A stretch of 56,092 nucleotides of DNA from Xenophilus azovorans DSM 13620 (GTDB taxonomy: Bacteria > Pseudomonadota > Gammaproteobacteria > Burkholderiales > Burkholderiaceae_C): positions 1 through 56,092 of the forward strand of contig NZ_JQKD01000040.1 in NCBI RefSeq assembly GCF_000745855.1, written 5' to 3'. Made by a program: the position numbers and the translations under genes. The notes below the pieces were generated by a model, which worked only from the letters and a program-made list of their open reading frames with translations, made no database searches and was not told the DNA's origin. Positions within the stretch are counted from its first letter, which is position 1. Each line of letters begins with the position of its first letter. Below, piece after piece: positions 1-7,514 of this stretch.

Positions 1-1
1 C

Positions 2-256
2 GGCGACGTGCCGATCTCGAACAACTGGGTGGAGAACCACATCAGGCCCATCGCCCTCGGAAGGTCGAACTGGTTGTTCGCCGGCAGCCTGCGCGCGGGC
101 AAGCGCGCAGCAGCGATCATGAGCCTGCTGCACTCGGCGCGCATCAACGGGCACGAGCCCTATGCGTACCTCAAGGACGTGCTGGAACGACTGCCGGCCC
201 ACCCGGCCAGCCGCATCGACGAACTGCTGCCGCACCGCTGGTCGCCTTCCGCTTGA
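2..256 (+). CDS. IS66-family transposase TnpC, C-terminal fragment
   Basis: The frame is open from the window edge to a TGA at 254-256. It shows the conserved C-terminal block of IS66 transposases: a N-N-x-x-E-N-x-I-R-P stretch (here NNWVENHIRP), then GRSNWLFAGS and an N-G-H-E-P-Y-A-Y-L segment followed by L-E-R-L-P. The glutamate of VENHIRP matches the usual last acidic residue of the DDE active site. About 84 residues remain of a protein normally near 500. No frameshift is seen in the visible part, so the gene may be intact outside the window. Confidence 0.85.
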   Translation, partial: GDVPISNNWVENHIRPIALGRSNWLFAGSLRAGKRAAAIMSLLHSARINGHEPYAYLKDVLERLPAHPASRIDELLPHRWSPSA

Positions 257-287
257 GGGCTGTCACCGGCGACGCACTGGCGGTCAA

Positions 288-309
288 GGTGACTTCGCCG
301 GACGCATAC
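288..309 (-). repeat. Probable right terminal inverted repeat of the IS66 element
   Basis: Read on the minus strand from 309 the sequence begins GTATGCGTCCGGCGAAG. IS66 elements commonly begin GTAAGCG, so this is one mismatch from the expected tip, and it sits about 50 bp after the transposase stop as usual for the family. The left repeat is not in the window, so pairing cannot be verified. Confidence 0.5.
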
Positions 310-316
310 CTTCGAC

Positions 317-802
317 ATGCGGCTCGTTCCAATCTCGGTGGCAGACCTGCACCCACTCTGCCGGCATCTCGACAACGACGCGACGCCGCTTCATCAGTCG
401 TACTTGAGCAGATTCCGAAATACACATCTGGTCTCGCTTCTTGCAGGCCAATGGAATCCTGAAGCTTATTCGCCTCTGCGGGAGCGTGAATCGCAGAGGG
501 CTGCAGCGGCACGTGCTTGGTACGAAACGGTAACGACCAACCCCGTTGGTCTTGGACGTCGCATTGCTAGAGTCCTACGGGAGCTTGACGTTGACGCCCA
601 GCATGAACAAACGATCGAGTCTCCTCATGGGCGCGTTCGTGCGGACGTTCTTGTCACGCGCAATATCGCTCAACCGCCAAACGTGCTTGTCGAATTAAAG
701 GCGTATTCCGCAGAGAACACCATGCCCTCGACGATCTGCAATGCAGTGCAAACCACTTTGCGGCGTCATGCACATTTTGCTGGTTTCCTTCAACGCCAGT
801 AG
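317..802 (+). CDS. Hypothetical protein with a PD-(D/E)XK-like motif, possibly 5' truncated
   Basis: This 161-residue ORF has clearly lower GC and different codon use from the chromosomal genes to its right, suggesting transferred DNA. Residues 106-130 have the spacing of a PD-(D/E)XK nuclease core: a beta strand with Asp110 (RADVLV), then a hydrophobic strand ending VELKAY, giving Glu126-x-Lys128. I do not recognise the family from the rest. The ATG lies only 8 bases after the inferred IS66 end, in the presumed target duplication, so the original gene may have started further left and been cut by the insertion. No partner gene is visible. Nuclease activity is inferred from the motif only. 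Confidence 0.5.
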   Translation: MRLVPISVADLHPLCRHLDNDATPLHQSYLSRFRNTHLVSLLAGQWNPEAYSPLRERESQRAAAARAWYETVTTNPVGLGRRIARVLRELDVDAQHEQTIESPHGRVRADVLVTRNIAQPPNVLVELKAYSAENTMPSTICNAVQTTLRRHAHFAGFLQRQ

Positions 803-999
803 GGTATGAGTGAAGGCCAACAGGTCGATCGACGCGAACGTCCATCAGCTGGCTTCACCGCCCTACCATCCGTCGATCATTTTCGGCTTTGAGTACTACC
901 TTTCCTCGCTGCACCGTTCGCTTTTGGCTGCTAGGTGTCGTTTGATCGGCGGATTTGGCGGGCCGTGTCTAGGCTGAAGCGGCCTCCGCTACCCGTCAG
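803..999. other. Lower-GC intergenic stretch, no gene recognised
   Basis: The 197 bases between the PD-(D/E)XK-like ORF and the chromosomal block keep the lower GC of that ORF. One plus-strand frame ending at 977 reads for about 50 codons without a stop, but has no start or recognisable motif. It may be eroded coding sequence from the transferred segment. Confidence 0.4.
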
Positions 1000-1425
1000 C
1001 TAAGCCCTCCGCTCATCCCTCAACACCACCTCCCCCGTCCGCGGATTCGTCAGCGTGACGTTCTCCAGCGCCTGGATGCGCCACTCGCCCGCCCGCCGCG
1101 TCAGCACGGCGAGGATCAGCGTGTCGACGGCATGCGGGCCCGCGGGATGGGCCTCACCGACCGTGAGCCGGCTCCAGAAGTGCACGACCGCCGCGTCGGT
1201 GCCGATGGCCGTCGTGTCGATGCGTTCGTTCTCGAGTGTGGAGTCGCGGTAGATGCCCGCGTGGATCGGCGTATGCATCTCCACGATGGCCTCGACGCCG
1301 CGCACGTAGTGGCCGAAGCGGTTCACGAAGGTCGCGTCCGGATGGAACAGCGCGCCGAGCGCGCGCATGTCGTGGCGGTTCCAGGCGGCCTGGAATGCGT
1401 GGGGCGCGTCTTCGGGTCGTTCCAT
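1000..1425 (-). CDS. SnoaL/NTF2-like (SgcJ/EcaC-type) small protein
   Basis: A 141-residue protein with the features of the NTF2-like SgcJ/EcaC (DUF4440) group: an N-terminal helix with AWNRHDM, the strand ALFHPDATFVN, a GV.AI helix, and a C-terminal EWRI.ALENVTL strand pair. Such proteins form cone-shaped alpha+beta barrels that bind small hydrophobic molecules; a few are isomerases, most are uncharacterised. The ATG at 1425 was chosen because frame upstream of it is low-complexity Arg/Ala/Gly reading from the opposite strand of the MFS gene. It follows the MFS gene by 56 bp on the same strand, so co-transcription is likely. Substrate unknown. Confidence 0.75.
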   Translation of the reverse strand: MERPEDAPHAFQAAWNRHDMRALGALFHPDATFVNRFGHYVRGVEAIVEMHTPIHAGIYRDSTLENERIDTTAIGTDAAVVHFWSRLTVGEAHPAGPHAVDTLILAVLTRRAGEWRIQALENVTLTNPRTGEVVLRDERRA

Positions 1426-1481
1426 GGCCGGGATTCTCCCGGAACGCGGCCGCGGCGGGGCCGGCGCCGGCATCCAGCCCG

Positions 1482-2726
1482 CTACGGCCGGCCGGCCTGC
1501 TGCACGGCCGCGGCGGCGCTCCTTTTCATCGCCGCCCCGAGCGCCACCACGGCCAGCGCCAGCGGCACGAACGACACCCACAGCACCGTGTCCCAGCCGT
1601 AGGCGGACAGGAGGCCGCCGGAGGAGAACGAGCCGACCGCCATCAGGCCGAAGACGATGAAGTCGTTGAGCGACTGCACGCGCGTCTTTTCCTCGGGCCG
1701 GTGGCATTCCAGCACCAGCGCCGACGCACCGAGGAAGCCGAAATTCCAGCCCAGGCCCAGCAGGACCAGCGAGGCCCAGAAGTGCGGCACGTCGATGCCT
1801 CCCAGCCCGACGACGGCGGACAGGCCGGTGAGCGCCAGGCCCACCGTCGCCAGCCGGCCGGCGCCGAAGCGCGCGATCAGGCTGCCGGTGAAGAAGCTGG
1901 GCGCGTACATGGCGATGACGTGCCATTGCAGTCCCAGGTTGGCGGACGCCTGCGAGTGGCCGCACAGGCGCATCGCCAGCGGCGCGGCCGTCATCAGGAA
2001 GTTCATCAGCATGTACGACACGGCGCCGCAGATGGCGGCCGCGACGAAGCGCGGCTGGCGCACGATCTCGGCCAGCGGCCGGCCGCCGGCGATCTCCTCG
2101 GCGGTGGGCATGGGCAGCTTCACGCCCAGCAGGACGAGCGCCGACACCGCGGCGACGGCGGCCTGCACCACGAAGGTGGCCGCGAACATGTGCGGCGGCC
2201 ACATGTCCATCGTCCAAGTCACCAGCTGCGGCCCCAGCACCCCGGCGGCCACGCCCCCGGCCATGACGAGCGACAGCGCGCGCGGCCGCCGCTTCGGCGC
2301 CACGCCGTCGGCCGCCGCGAAGCGGAAGGACAGCACCACGGCCGCGTAGCTGCCGCCGAAGAAGCCCGCCAGGCAGAACAGCCAGAACCACGACATGACG
2401 ACGGCCAGCGTGGCCAGCAGGCCGGCCAGCACGCCGGCGCCCGTGCCCGTCACGAAGGCCGCGCGCCGGCCGTGCCGCCGGGCGATGGCGCCCACCGGGA
2501 GGATGCACGCCGCCATGCCCACCACGAAGATGGAGATGGGCAGGGTGGCGAGCATCGGCGTCGGGGCCAGCATGTCGCCGACGATGGCGCCGGTGGCGTA
2601 GAACACCACCGTGTTCGCCCCGGCCAGCGCCTGTGCGATGGCGAGGCGCCAGATGTTGCCGCGCTGGATCGTCTCGGGCAGCAGGGCAAGGGCGCCGCCT
2701 GCCGCGGCGAGGGTGTGTTCGGTCAT
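1482..2726 (-). CDS. Major facilitator superfamily (MFS) transporter
   Basis: A 414-residue inner-membrane protein with about 12 hydrophobic segments and the MFS loop 2-3 signature (ARRHGRRAAFVTG, near residues 83-95). The central loop around residues 190-210 (KLPMPTAEEIAGG) separates two six-helix halves. A motif-C-like stretch (GGVAAGVLGPQL) in helix 5 is typical of proton antiporters. Loops such as LECHRPEEKTRVQSLNDF fit the uncharacterised MFS group common in Burkholderiales rather than a named drug pump. The start at 2726 was chosen because the open frame above it overlaps the regulator gene and is not protein-like. Substrate unknown. Confidence 0.85.
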   Translation of the reverse strand: MTEHTLAAAGGALALLPETIQRGNIWRLAIAQALAGANTVVFYATGAIVGDMLAPTPMLATLPISIFVVGMAACILPVGAIARRHGRRAAFVTGTGAGVLAGLLATLAVVMSWFWLFCLAGFFGGSYAAVVLSFRFAAADGVAPKRRPRALSLVMAGGVAAGVLGPQLVTWTMDMWPPHMFAATFVVQAAVAAVSALVLLGVKLPMPTAEEIAGGRPLAEIVRQPRFVAAAICGAVSYMLMNFLMTAAPLAMRLCGHSQASANLGLQWHVIAMYAPSFFTGSLIARFGAGRLATVGLALTGLSAVVGLGGIDVPHFWASLVLLGLGWNFGFLGASALVLECHRPEEKTRVQSLNDFIVFGLMAVGSFSSGGLLSAYGWDTVLWVSFVPLALAVVALGAAMKRSAAAAVQQAGRP

Positions 2727-2807
2727 TCTTCTTCGATCGAAAGGGCTGGCTCGTGCGGGCGTCCCATCGCCAGCACCATGCGGTATTTGACCCGACATCC
2801 GGCTGCG

Positions 2808-2840
2808 GCGTTTTCCGCGTCGCGTACCGGCGGAAAACGC
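2808..2840. promoter_or_regulatory. Perfect 11-bp inverted repeat in front of the MFS gene
   Basis: GCGTTTTCCGC at 2808-2818 is mirrored exactly by GCGGAAAACGC at 2830-2840 with an 11-base spacer. It lies between the regulator stop (2911) and the MFS start (2726), about 80-115 bp upstream of the MFS ATG. No T-run follows on the minus strand, so an operator is more likely than an intrinsic terminator. Confidence 0.4.
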
Positions 2841-2910
2841 TGGCCTGCCCAGGGGGCGGATGTTCCGGGCTGGCTGCTGCGGGAGGCCGCCTCGGACGGG
2901 CCGCCCGCCT

Positions 2911-4350
2911 TCACGGCGCCACGCCATACGGCGTGAACCGGCTCTGGTTCTCGTCCACGTCCAGCGGCCGGCCGACGAAGGGGAAGGCGCGCTGCGGGCA
3001 GTCCGGACGCTCGCAGACCTTGCAGCCCATGCCGATGGGCGTGGCGGCCTCCGGGTCGCGCAGGTCCAGCCCCTTCGCGTAGACCAGCCGCGGCGCGTGC
3101 CGGATATCGCAGCCCAGCCCGATCGAGAACACCCGCCCGGGCGCGCCGTAGCCGCCCGGGCGGCTGGCCACCGTGCGCGCGATCCACAGGTACGAGCGCC
3201 CGTCCGGCATGCGTGCCAGCTGCGGGAGGATGCGCCCCGGCTGCGCGAAGGCCTCGTACACGTTCCACAGCGGGCAGGTGCCGCCGGTGCGGCTGAAGTG
3301 GAAGTGCGTGGCCGACTGCCGCTTGGAGATGTTGCCCGCCCGGTCGACCCGCACGAAGAAGAAGGGCACGCCCGGCGCGCCCGGCCGCTGCAGCGTGCTG
3401 AGCCGGTGGCAGACGGTCTCGAAGCCGACGCCGAACTGCTGCCCCAGCAGGTCGATGTCGTAGCGCAGCCGCTCGGCCGCCTGCAGGAACGGCGCATAGG
3501 GCAGCAGCAGGGCGCCCGCGAAGTAGTTGGCCAGCCCGACCCGCGCCAGCCGGCGCGAGGGCTCGTCGCCGTGGAAGGGGGGCGCGTCCACCAGCGCATC
3601 GATCAGCCCGGCGTGCTCGATCAGCGCCAGTTGCGTGCCGAGCTGGAACACCTGCTGCGCCGCGTCCAGCGACGCCGACAGCCGCAGCGTGCGCCGCGCC
3701 GGATCGAACTGCCGCTTGCCCTCGTGCTCGCCCGTGCCGGCCAGCACGCGGACCTTGTGGCGCTGCTGCAGGCGCTGCACCAGCCAGTCGGCCAGCGTGC
3801 CGCCTGATGCGCCGGCCTCGGCCGCCAGGGCCTCCGCCTGGCGGTCCACTTCGTCGAAGTGGTTCTGGTGGGCGAAGAAGAAGTCGCGCACCACCTCGAA
3901 GGGCATGGCGCGCGGCGCGGCGATGCCTGCGCGGTCGTCGCCCATGCGCAGGGCCATGGTCTCGATCTGCTCCTGCGCCGCGACGGTGCGGCGATGCAGG
4001 GCGATCAGGGCGCGGCCGAGCGCCGGCATCTGCGCGGCCACTTCCTTCAGCTCGGGCAGCGTGACCGGCTCGGGCGCGTCGGCCAGCGCCTCGCGCAGGC
4101 CAGCCACCAGGCGGGCTTCCTCGTCCTCGGAGAACTGCTGGATGTCCACGCCCAGGGCCCGGTGGATCCTCAGCAGCACGGCCACCGTGAGCGGCCGCTG
4201 GTTCTGCTCCAGTTGGTTGAGGTAGCTCGGCGACAGGCCCAGCGCATGCGCCAGCGCCACCTGCGACAGGCCGCGCTCGGCGCGCAGCTTGCGCAGGCGC
4301 ACGCCCATGAAGGTCTTCTTCACCGGCGGGCTCCTGCGCAATCGGGCCAT
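2911..4350 (-). CDS. ScfR/RamB-type XRE-family transcriptional regulator of short-chain acyl-CoA metabolism
   Basis: A 479-residue protein with the ScfR (short-chain fatty acyl regulator) architecture: an N-terminal XRE helix-turn-helix (about residues 15-70; LRAERGLSQ, then LSPSYLNQLEQNQRPL), a long helical middle with an IrrE/peptidase-like segment, and the C-terminal DUF2083-type domain ending with cysteines (GCKVCERPDCPQR). Relatives such as RamB, mycobacterial PrpR and MccR control acetate, propionate or ethylmalonyl-CoA genes and sense acyl-CoAs. Here it is divergent from the thioesterase-prpCD-lyase genes with 99 bp between start codons, so it most likely controls them and itself. The local TTCGCA repeats are candidate operators. 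The cysteines might hold a metal or Fe-S cluster, which is unproven. Confidence 0.88.
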   Translation of the reverse strand: MARLRRSPPVKKTFMGVRLRKLRAERGLSQVALAHALGLSPSYLNQLEQNQRPLTVAVLLRIHRALGVDIQQFSEDEEARLVAGLREALADAPEPVTLPELKEVAAQMPALGRALIALHRRTVAAQEQIETMALRMGDDRAGIAAPRAMPFEVVRDFFFAHQNHFDEVDRQAEALAAEAGASGGTLADWLVQRLQQRHKVRVLAGTGEHEGKRQFDPARRTLRLSASLDAAQQVFQLGTQLALIEHAGLIDALVDAPPFHGDEPSRRLARVGLANYFAGALLLPYAPFLQAAERLRYDIDLLGQQFGVGFETVCHRLSTLQRPGAPGVPFFFVRVDRAGNISKRQSATHFHFSRTGGTCPLWNVYEAFAQPGRILPQLARMPDGRSYLWIARTVASRPGGYGAPGRVFSIGLGCDIRHAPRLVYAKGLDLRDPEAATPIGMGCKVCERPDCPQRAFPFVGRPLDVDENQSRFTPYGVAP

Positions 4351-4356
4351 GAGTTA

Positions 4357-4447
4357 TTCGCAGAATTCGCAATTCGCAGGTTTTTCATTCGCAATCTTTC
4401 GCCATTTCAGTCATGGGCGGAGGAGTGGATTTTGCGTAAATTGCGAA
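4357..4447. promoter_or_regulatory. Cluster of TTCGCA repeats, candidate ScfR-type operator
   Basis: TTCGCA occurs on the plus strand at 4357-4362, 4366-4371, 4373-4378 and 4388-4393, with a near copy (TTCGCC) at 4398-4403. The complement (TTGCGAA) lies at 4441-4447 just before the thioesterase ATG. The cluster fills the divergent promoter between the regulator and the methylcitrate genes. RamB/PrpR-type regulators bind GCAAA/TTTGC-like half-sites, so these are natural binding-site candidates. Confidence 0.55.
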
Positions 4448-4449
4448 GC

Positions 4450-4845
4450 ATGACAACACCCCCAGGCACAGTCGAGCTGCGCGAGCTGGTGATGCCCGCC
4501 CACGCGAACCACCACGGCACCCTGTTCGCCGGACAGGGCCTGCTGTGGATGGCCGGGGCCGCCTTCCTGGCGGCGCGCGGCCTGGCGCAGCGCGAGGTCG
4601 TGATGGCCGGCGTGACCGGCGTGGACTTCCTCTCGCCCATCCCCGTGGGCAGCCAGCTCGTCCTGCGCGCCTGGGTCAGTCGCGTGGGCCGCAGCTCGAT
4701 GACCGTGTGCGTCACCGGGCTGGCGGATCAGCCCGGCGTGCCCGCCGAGGAAGTGTTCAAGGGTGTCTACGAGATGGTGGCCGTGGACGCCGCCGGCCGC
4801 CCCACCTGCATCGACCGCTCCTGCCTGGACAAGGAAACGACATGA
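4450..4845 (+). CDS. Acyl-CoA thioesterase, hotdog fold (YciA/BACH type)
   Basis: A 131-residue single hotdog domain. [20 protein letters not shown] matches the N..G.LFGG..L.WMD signature of the acyl-CoA hydrolase (YciA/BACH) group, and [20 protein letters not shown] the following strands. The usual acidic residue after WM is replaced by a WMAGAAF stretch, so activity should not be assumed identical to YciA. The ATG at 4450 comes right after the last TTGCGAA motif. The stop overlaps the prpC start in an ATGA arrangement, so the two are translationally coupled. A plausible role is relief of propionyl-CoA or methylcitrate-cycle acyl-CoA build-up; that role is inferred from position. Confidence 0.8.
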   Translation: MTTPPGTVELRELVMPAHANHHGTLFAGQGLLWMAGAAFLAARGLAQREVVMAGVTGVDFLSPIPVGSQLVLRAWVSRVGRSSMTVCVTGLADQPGVPAEEVFKGVYEMVAVDAAGRPTCIDRSCLDKETT

Positions 4846-6005
4846 CCATCGCCACCGCCACCGAGACGGCCGCCTTCAGGCCCAAGAAATCCGTCGCCCT
4901 GTCGGGCGTCGCCGCCGGCAACACCGCCCTGTGCACCGTCGGCCGCAGCGGCAACGACCTGCACTACCGCGGCTACGACATCCTCGACATCGCCGAGGTG
5001 TGCGAGTTCGAGGAGATCGCCCACCTGCTGGTGCACGGCAAGCTGCCCACGCGGGCCGAGCTGCGCGCCTACAAGAACCGGCTGAAGGCCATGCGCGGTC
5101 TGCCCGTGAGCGTGAAGGAGGCCCTCGAAAGCCTGCCCGCCGGCGCGCACCCCATGGACGTGATGCGCACCGGCGTCTCGGCCCTGGGCTGCGTGCTGCC
5201 GGAGAAGGAGGACCACAACCTGGCCGGCGCGCGCGACATCGCCGACCGCCTGATGGCCTCGCTGGGTTCGATGCTGCTGTACTGGTACCACTGGAGCACG
5301 CACGGCAAGCGCATCGAGGTCGAGACCGACGACGACTCCATCGGCGGGCACTTCCTGCACCTGCTGCACGGGCGCAAGCCCTCGCAGGCCTGGGTGAGCG
5401 CGATGCACACCTCGCTCAACCTCTACGCCGAGCACGAGTTCAACGCCAGCACCTTCACGGCGCGCGTGATCGCCGGCACCGGCAGCGACATGTACTCGTC
5501 CATCGCCGGTGCCATCGGCGCGCTGCGCGGGCCCAAGCACGGCGGCGCCAACGAGGTGGCCTTCGAGATCCAGAAGCGCTACGACAACCCCGACGAGGCC
5601 GAGGCCGACATCCGCCGCCGCGTCGAGGCCAAGGAGGTCGTGATCGGCTTCGGCCACCCCGTCTACACGGTGAGCGACCCGCGCAACGTCGTCATCAAGG
5701 GCGTGGCCCGGCGGCTGTCGGAGGAGGCCGGCTCCACCAAGATGTTCGACATCGCCGAGCGGCTGGAGTCGGTGATGTGGGAGGTCAAGAAGATGTTCCC
5801 CAACCTCGACTGGTTCAGCGCCGTGAGCTACCACATGATGGGCGTGCCCACGGCCATGTTCACGCCGCTGTTCGTCATCGCGCGCACCAGCGGCTGGGCC
5901 GCCCACGTGATCGAGCAGCGCGTCGACAACAAGATCATCCGGCCGAGCGCGAACTACACCGGCCCGGATGACCGGAGCTTCGTGCCCATCGACCAGCGCG
6001 CCTGA
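4842..6005 (+). CDS. prpC: 2-methylcitrate synthase (bifunctional with citrate synthase)
   Basis: Condenses propionyl-CoA with oxaloacetate to 2-methylcitrate, the first step of the methylcitrate cycle. The 387-residue protein has the citrate-synthase fold with both catalytic histidine blocks: [13 protein letters not shown] and [40 protein letters not shown] and the final ASANYTGP-like segment ([14 protein letters not shown]) are typical of PrpC rather than GltA. Length is normal for PrpC. The ATG overlaps the thioesterase stop by 4 bases. It leads straight into prpD. Confidence 0.95.
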   Translation: MTIATATETAAFRPKKSVALSGVAAGNTALCTVGRSGNDLHYRGYDILDIAEVCEFEEIAHLLVHGKLPTRAELRAYKNRLKAMRGLPVSVKEALESLPAGAHPMDVMRTGVSALGCVLPEKEDHNLAGARDIADRLMASLGSMLLYWYHWSTHGKRIEVETDDDSIGGHFLHLLHGRKPSQAWVSAMHTSLNLYAEHEFNASTFTARVIAGTGSDMYSSIAGAIGALRGPKHGGANEVAFEIQKRYDNPDEAEADIRRRVEAKEVVIGFGHPVYTVSDPRNVVIKGVARRLSEEAGSTKMFDIAERLESVMWEVKKMFPNLDWFSAVSYHMMGVPTAMFTPLFVIARTSGWAAHVIEQRVDNKIIRPSANYTGPDDRSFVPIDQRA

Positions 6006-6043
6006 TGTCCATCCCTGCCGAGCATTTCTCCCGAGAGCTTTCC

Positions 6044-7495
6044 ATGTCTTCCCCCATCTCCAACATCCGTCCCGACTACGACCAGGTCATCCAGGACATC
6101 GTCGACTACGCGCTGAACTACGAAGTCACGTCCGAACTCGCCATCGAGACTGCGCGCCACATCCTCATCGACACGCTCGGCTGCGGGCTGGAGGCGCTGG
6201 AATACCCGGCCGCCTGCAAGCTGCTCGGCCCCGTGGTCAAGGGCACCGTCGTGCCCCACGGCGCCAAGGTGCCGGGCACGCAGTTCCAGCTCGATCCGGT
6301 GCAGGCCGCCTTCAGCATCGGGCTGCTCATCCGCTGGCTGGACTTCAACGACACCTGGCTGGCCGCGGAGTGGGGCCATCCCAGCGACAACCTGGGCGGC
6401 ATCCTGGCCGTGGCCGACTGGCTCAGCCGCACCGCGGTGGCCGCCGGCAAGCCGCCGTTGACGATGATCGAGGTGCTGCGCGGCATCGTGAAGGCGCACG
6501 AGATCCAGGGCGTGATCGCGCTGGAAAATTCCTTCAACAAGGTGGGCCTGGATCACGTGCTGCTGGTCAAGGTCGCCTCCACCGCCGTGGTCGGCAAGCT
6601 GCTGGGCCTGACGCGCGACGAGGCGCTGGCCGCCGTGTCGCTGGCGTGGGTCGATGGGCAGAGCCTGCGCACCTACCGTCACGCACCCAACGCGGGCAGC
6701 CGCAAGAGCTGGGCGGCGGGCGACGCGACCAGCCGTGCCGTGCGCCTGGCGCTGATCGCGCAGACCGGCGAGATGGGCTGCCCCAGCGCGCTCACGGCCA
6801 GGACCTGGGGCTTCTACGACGTGCTGTTCAAGGGCCAGCCGTTCAAGTTCCAGCGCACCTATGGCAGCTACGTGAGCGAGAACGTGCTGTTCAAGATCAG
6901 CTTCCCGGCCGAGTTCCACAGCCAGACCGCCGTCGAGGCCGCCGTGACGCTGCACCGGCAGTTGCGTGACGCGGGCAGGAGCATCGACGACATCGAGAAG
7001 ATCACCATCCGCACGCACGAGGCCTGCATCCGCATCATCGACAAGCAAGGCCCGCTCGACAACCCGGCCGACCGCGACCACTGCATCCAGTACATGGTGG
7101 CCGTGCCGCTCATCAAGGGCCACCTGACGGCCGCCGACTACGAGGACGAAGCGGCAGCGGACCCGCGCATCGACGCACTGCGCGCGCGCATCCACTGCGT
7201 GGAAGACGTGCAGTACACCCGGGACTACCACGACCCCGACAAGCGCAGCATCGCCAACGCGCTCACCGTGCAGTTCAAGGACGGCGGCACGCTGCCCGAG
7301 GTGGCCGTCGAATACCCCATCGGCCACAAGCGCCGCCGCGCCGAGGGCATTCCGCTGCTCGAAGCCAAGTTCCGCACCAACCTGGCGCGGCGCTTCCCGA
7401 AGAAGCAGCAGGACGCCATCCTTGCCGCCTCGCTCGACGCGCACGCGCTGACGGCGATGCCGGTGCACGAGTACGTCGATCTCTATGCGATCTGA
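6044..7495 (+). CDS. prpD: 2-methylcitrate dehydratase
   Basis: Dehydrates 2-methylcitrate to 2-methyl-cis-aconitate. The protein follows E. coli PrpD almost throughout: NIRPDYDQ at the N-terminus, DTLGCGLEALEYPA, RWLDFNDTWLAAEWGHPSDNL, YRHAPNAGSRKSWAAGDA and KISFPAEFHSQTAVEAA. An in-frame ATG at 6005 overlaps the prpC stop. The ATG at 6044 is preferred because it follows a GAGAG Shine-Dalgarno and gives 483 residues starting MSSPISNIRP, matching the E. coli N-terminus and length. PrpD is the iron-sulfur-independent type; no acnD/prpF pair is present. Confidence 0.95.
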   Translation: MSSPISNIRPDYDQVIQDIVDYALNYEVTSELAIETARHILIDTLGCGLEALEYPAACKLLGPVVKGTVVPHGAKVPGTQFQLDPVQAAFSIGLLIRWLDFNDTWLAAEWGHPSDNLGGILAVADWLSRTAVAAGKPPLTMIEVLRGIVKAHEIQGVIALENSFNKVGLDHVLLVKVASTAVVGKLLGLTRDEALAAVSLAWVDGQSLRTYRHAPNAGSRKSWAAGDATSRAVRLALIAQTGEMGCPSALTARTWGFYDVLFKGQPFKFQRTYGSYVSENVLFKISFPAEFHSQTAVEAAVTLHRQLRDAGRSIDDIEKITIRTHEACIRIIDKQGPLDNPADRDHCIQYMVAVPLIKGHLTAADYEDEAAADPRIDALRARIHCVEDVQYTRDYHDPDKRSIANALTVQFKDGGTLPEVAVEYPIGHKRRRAEGIPLLEAKFRTNLARRFPKKQQDAILAASLDAHALTAMPVHEYVDLYAI

Positions 7496-7514
7496 TGGAC
7501 CGCGAGCAAGCGCC

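Larger units (their letters stand above)
1..309 (+). mobile_element. IS66-family insertion sequence, right end only
   Basis: The first 309 bases look like the right end of an IS66-type element: the last part of the TnpC transposase, a short untranslated tail, then a terminal sequence resembling IS66 inverted repeats. IS66 elements usually make 8-bp target duplications, so 310-317 would be the right-hand copy, but this cannot be tested because the left end lies outside the window. The element ends directly before the lower-GC ORF at 317. The family call rests on the protein; the exact boundary is an inference. Confidence 0.7.

Noticed and set aside
6005-6043. prpD start at the overlapping ATG at 6005
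   Set aside because: The 13 extra residues have no match in PrpD, and the ATG at 6044 has a Shine-Dalgarno and gives the normal 483 residues.
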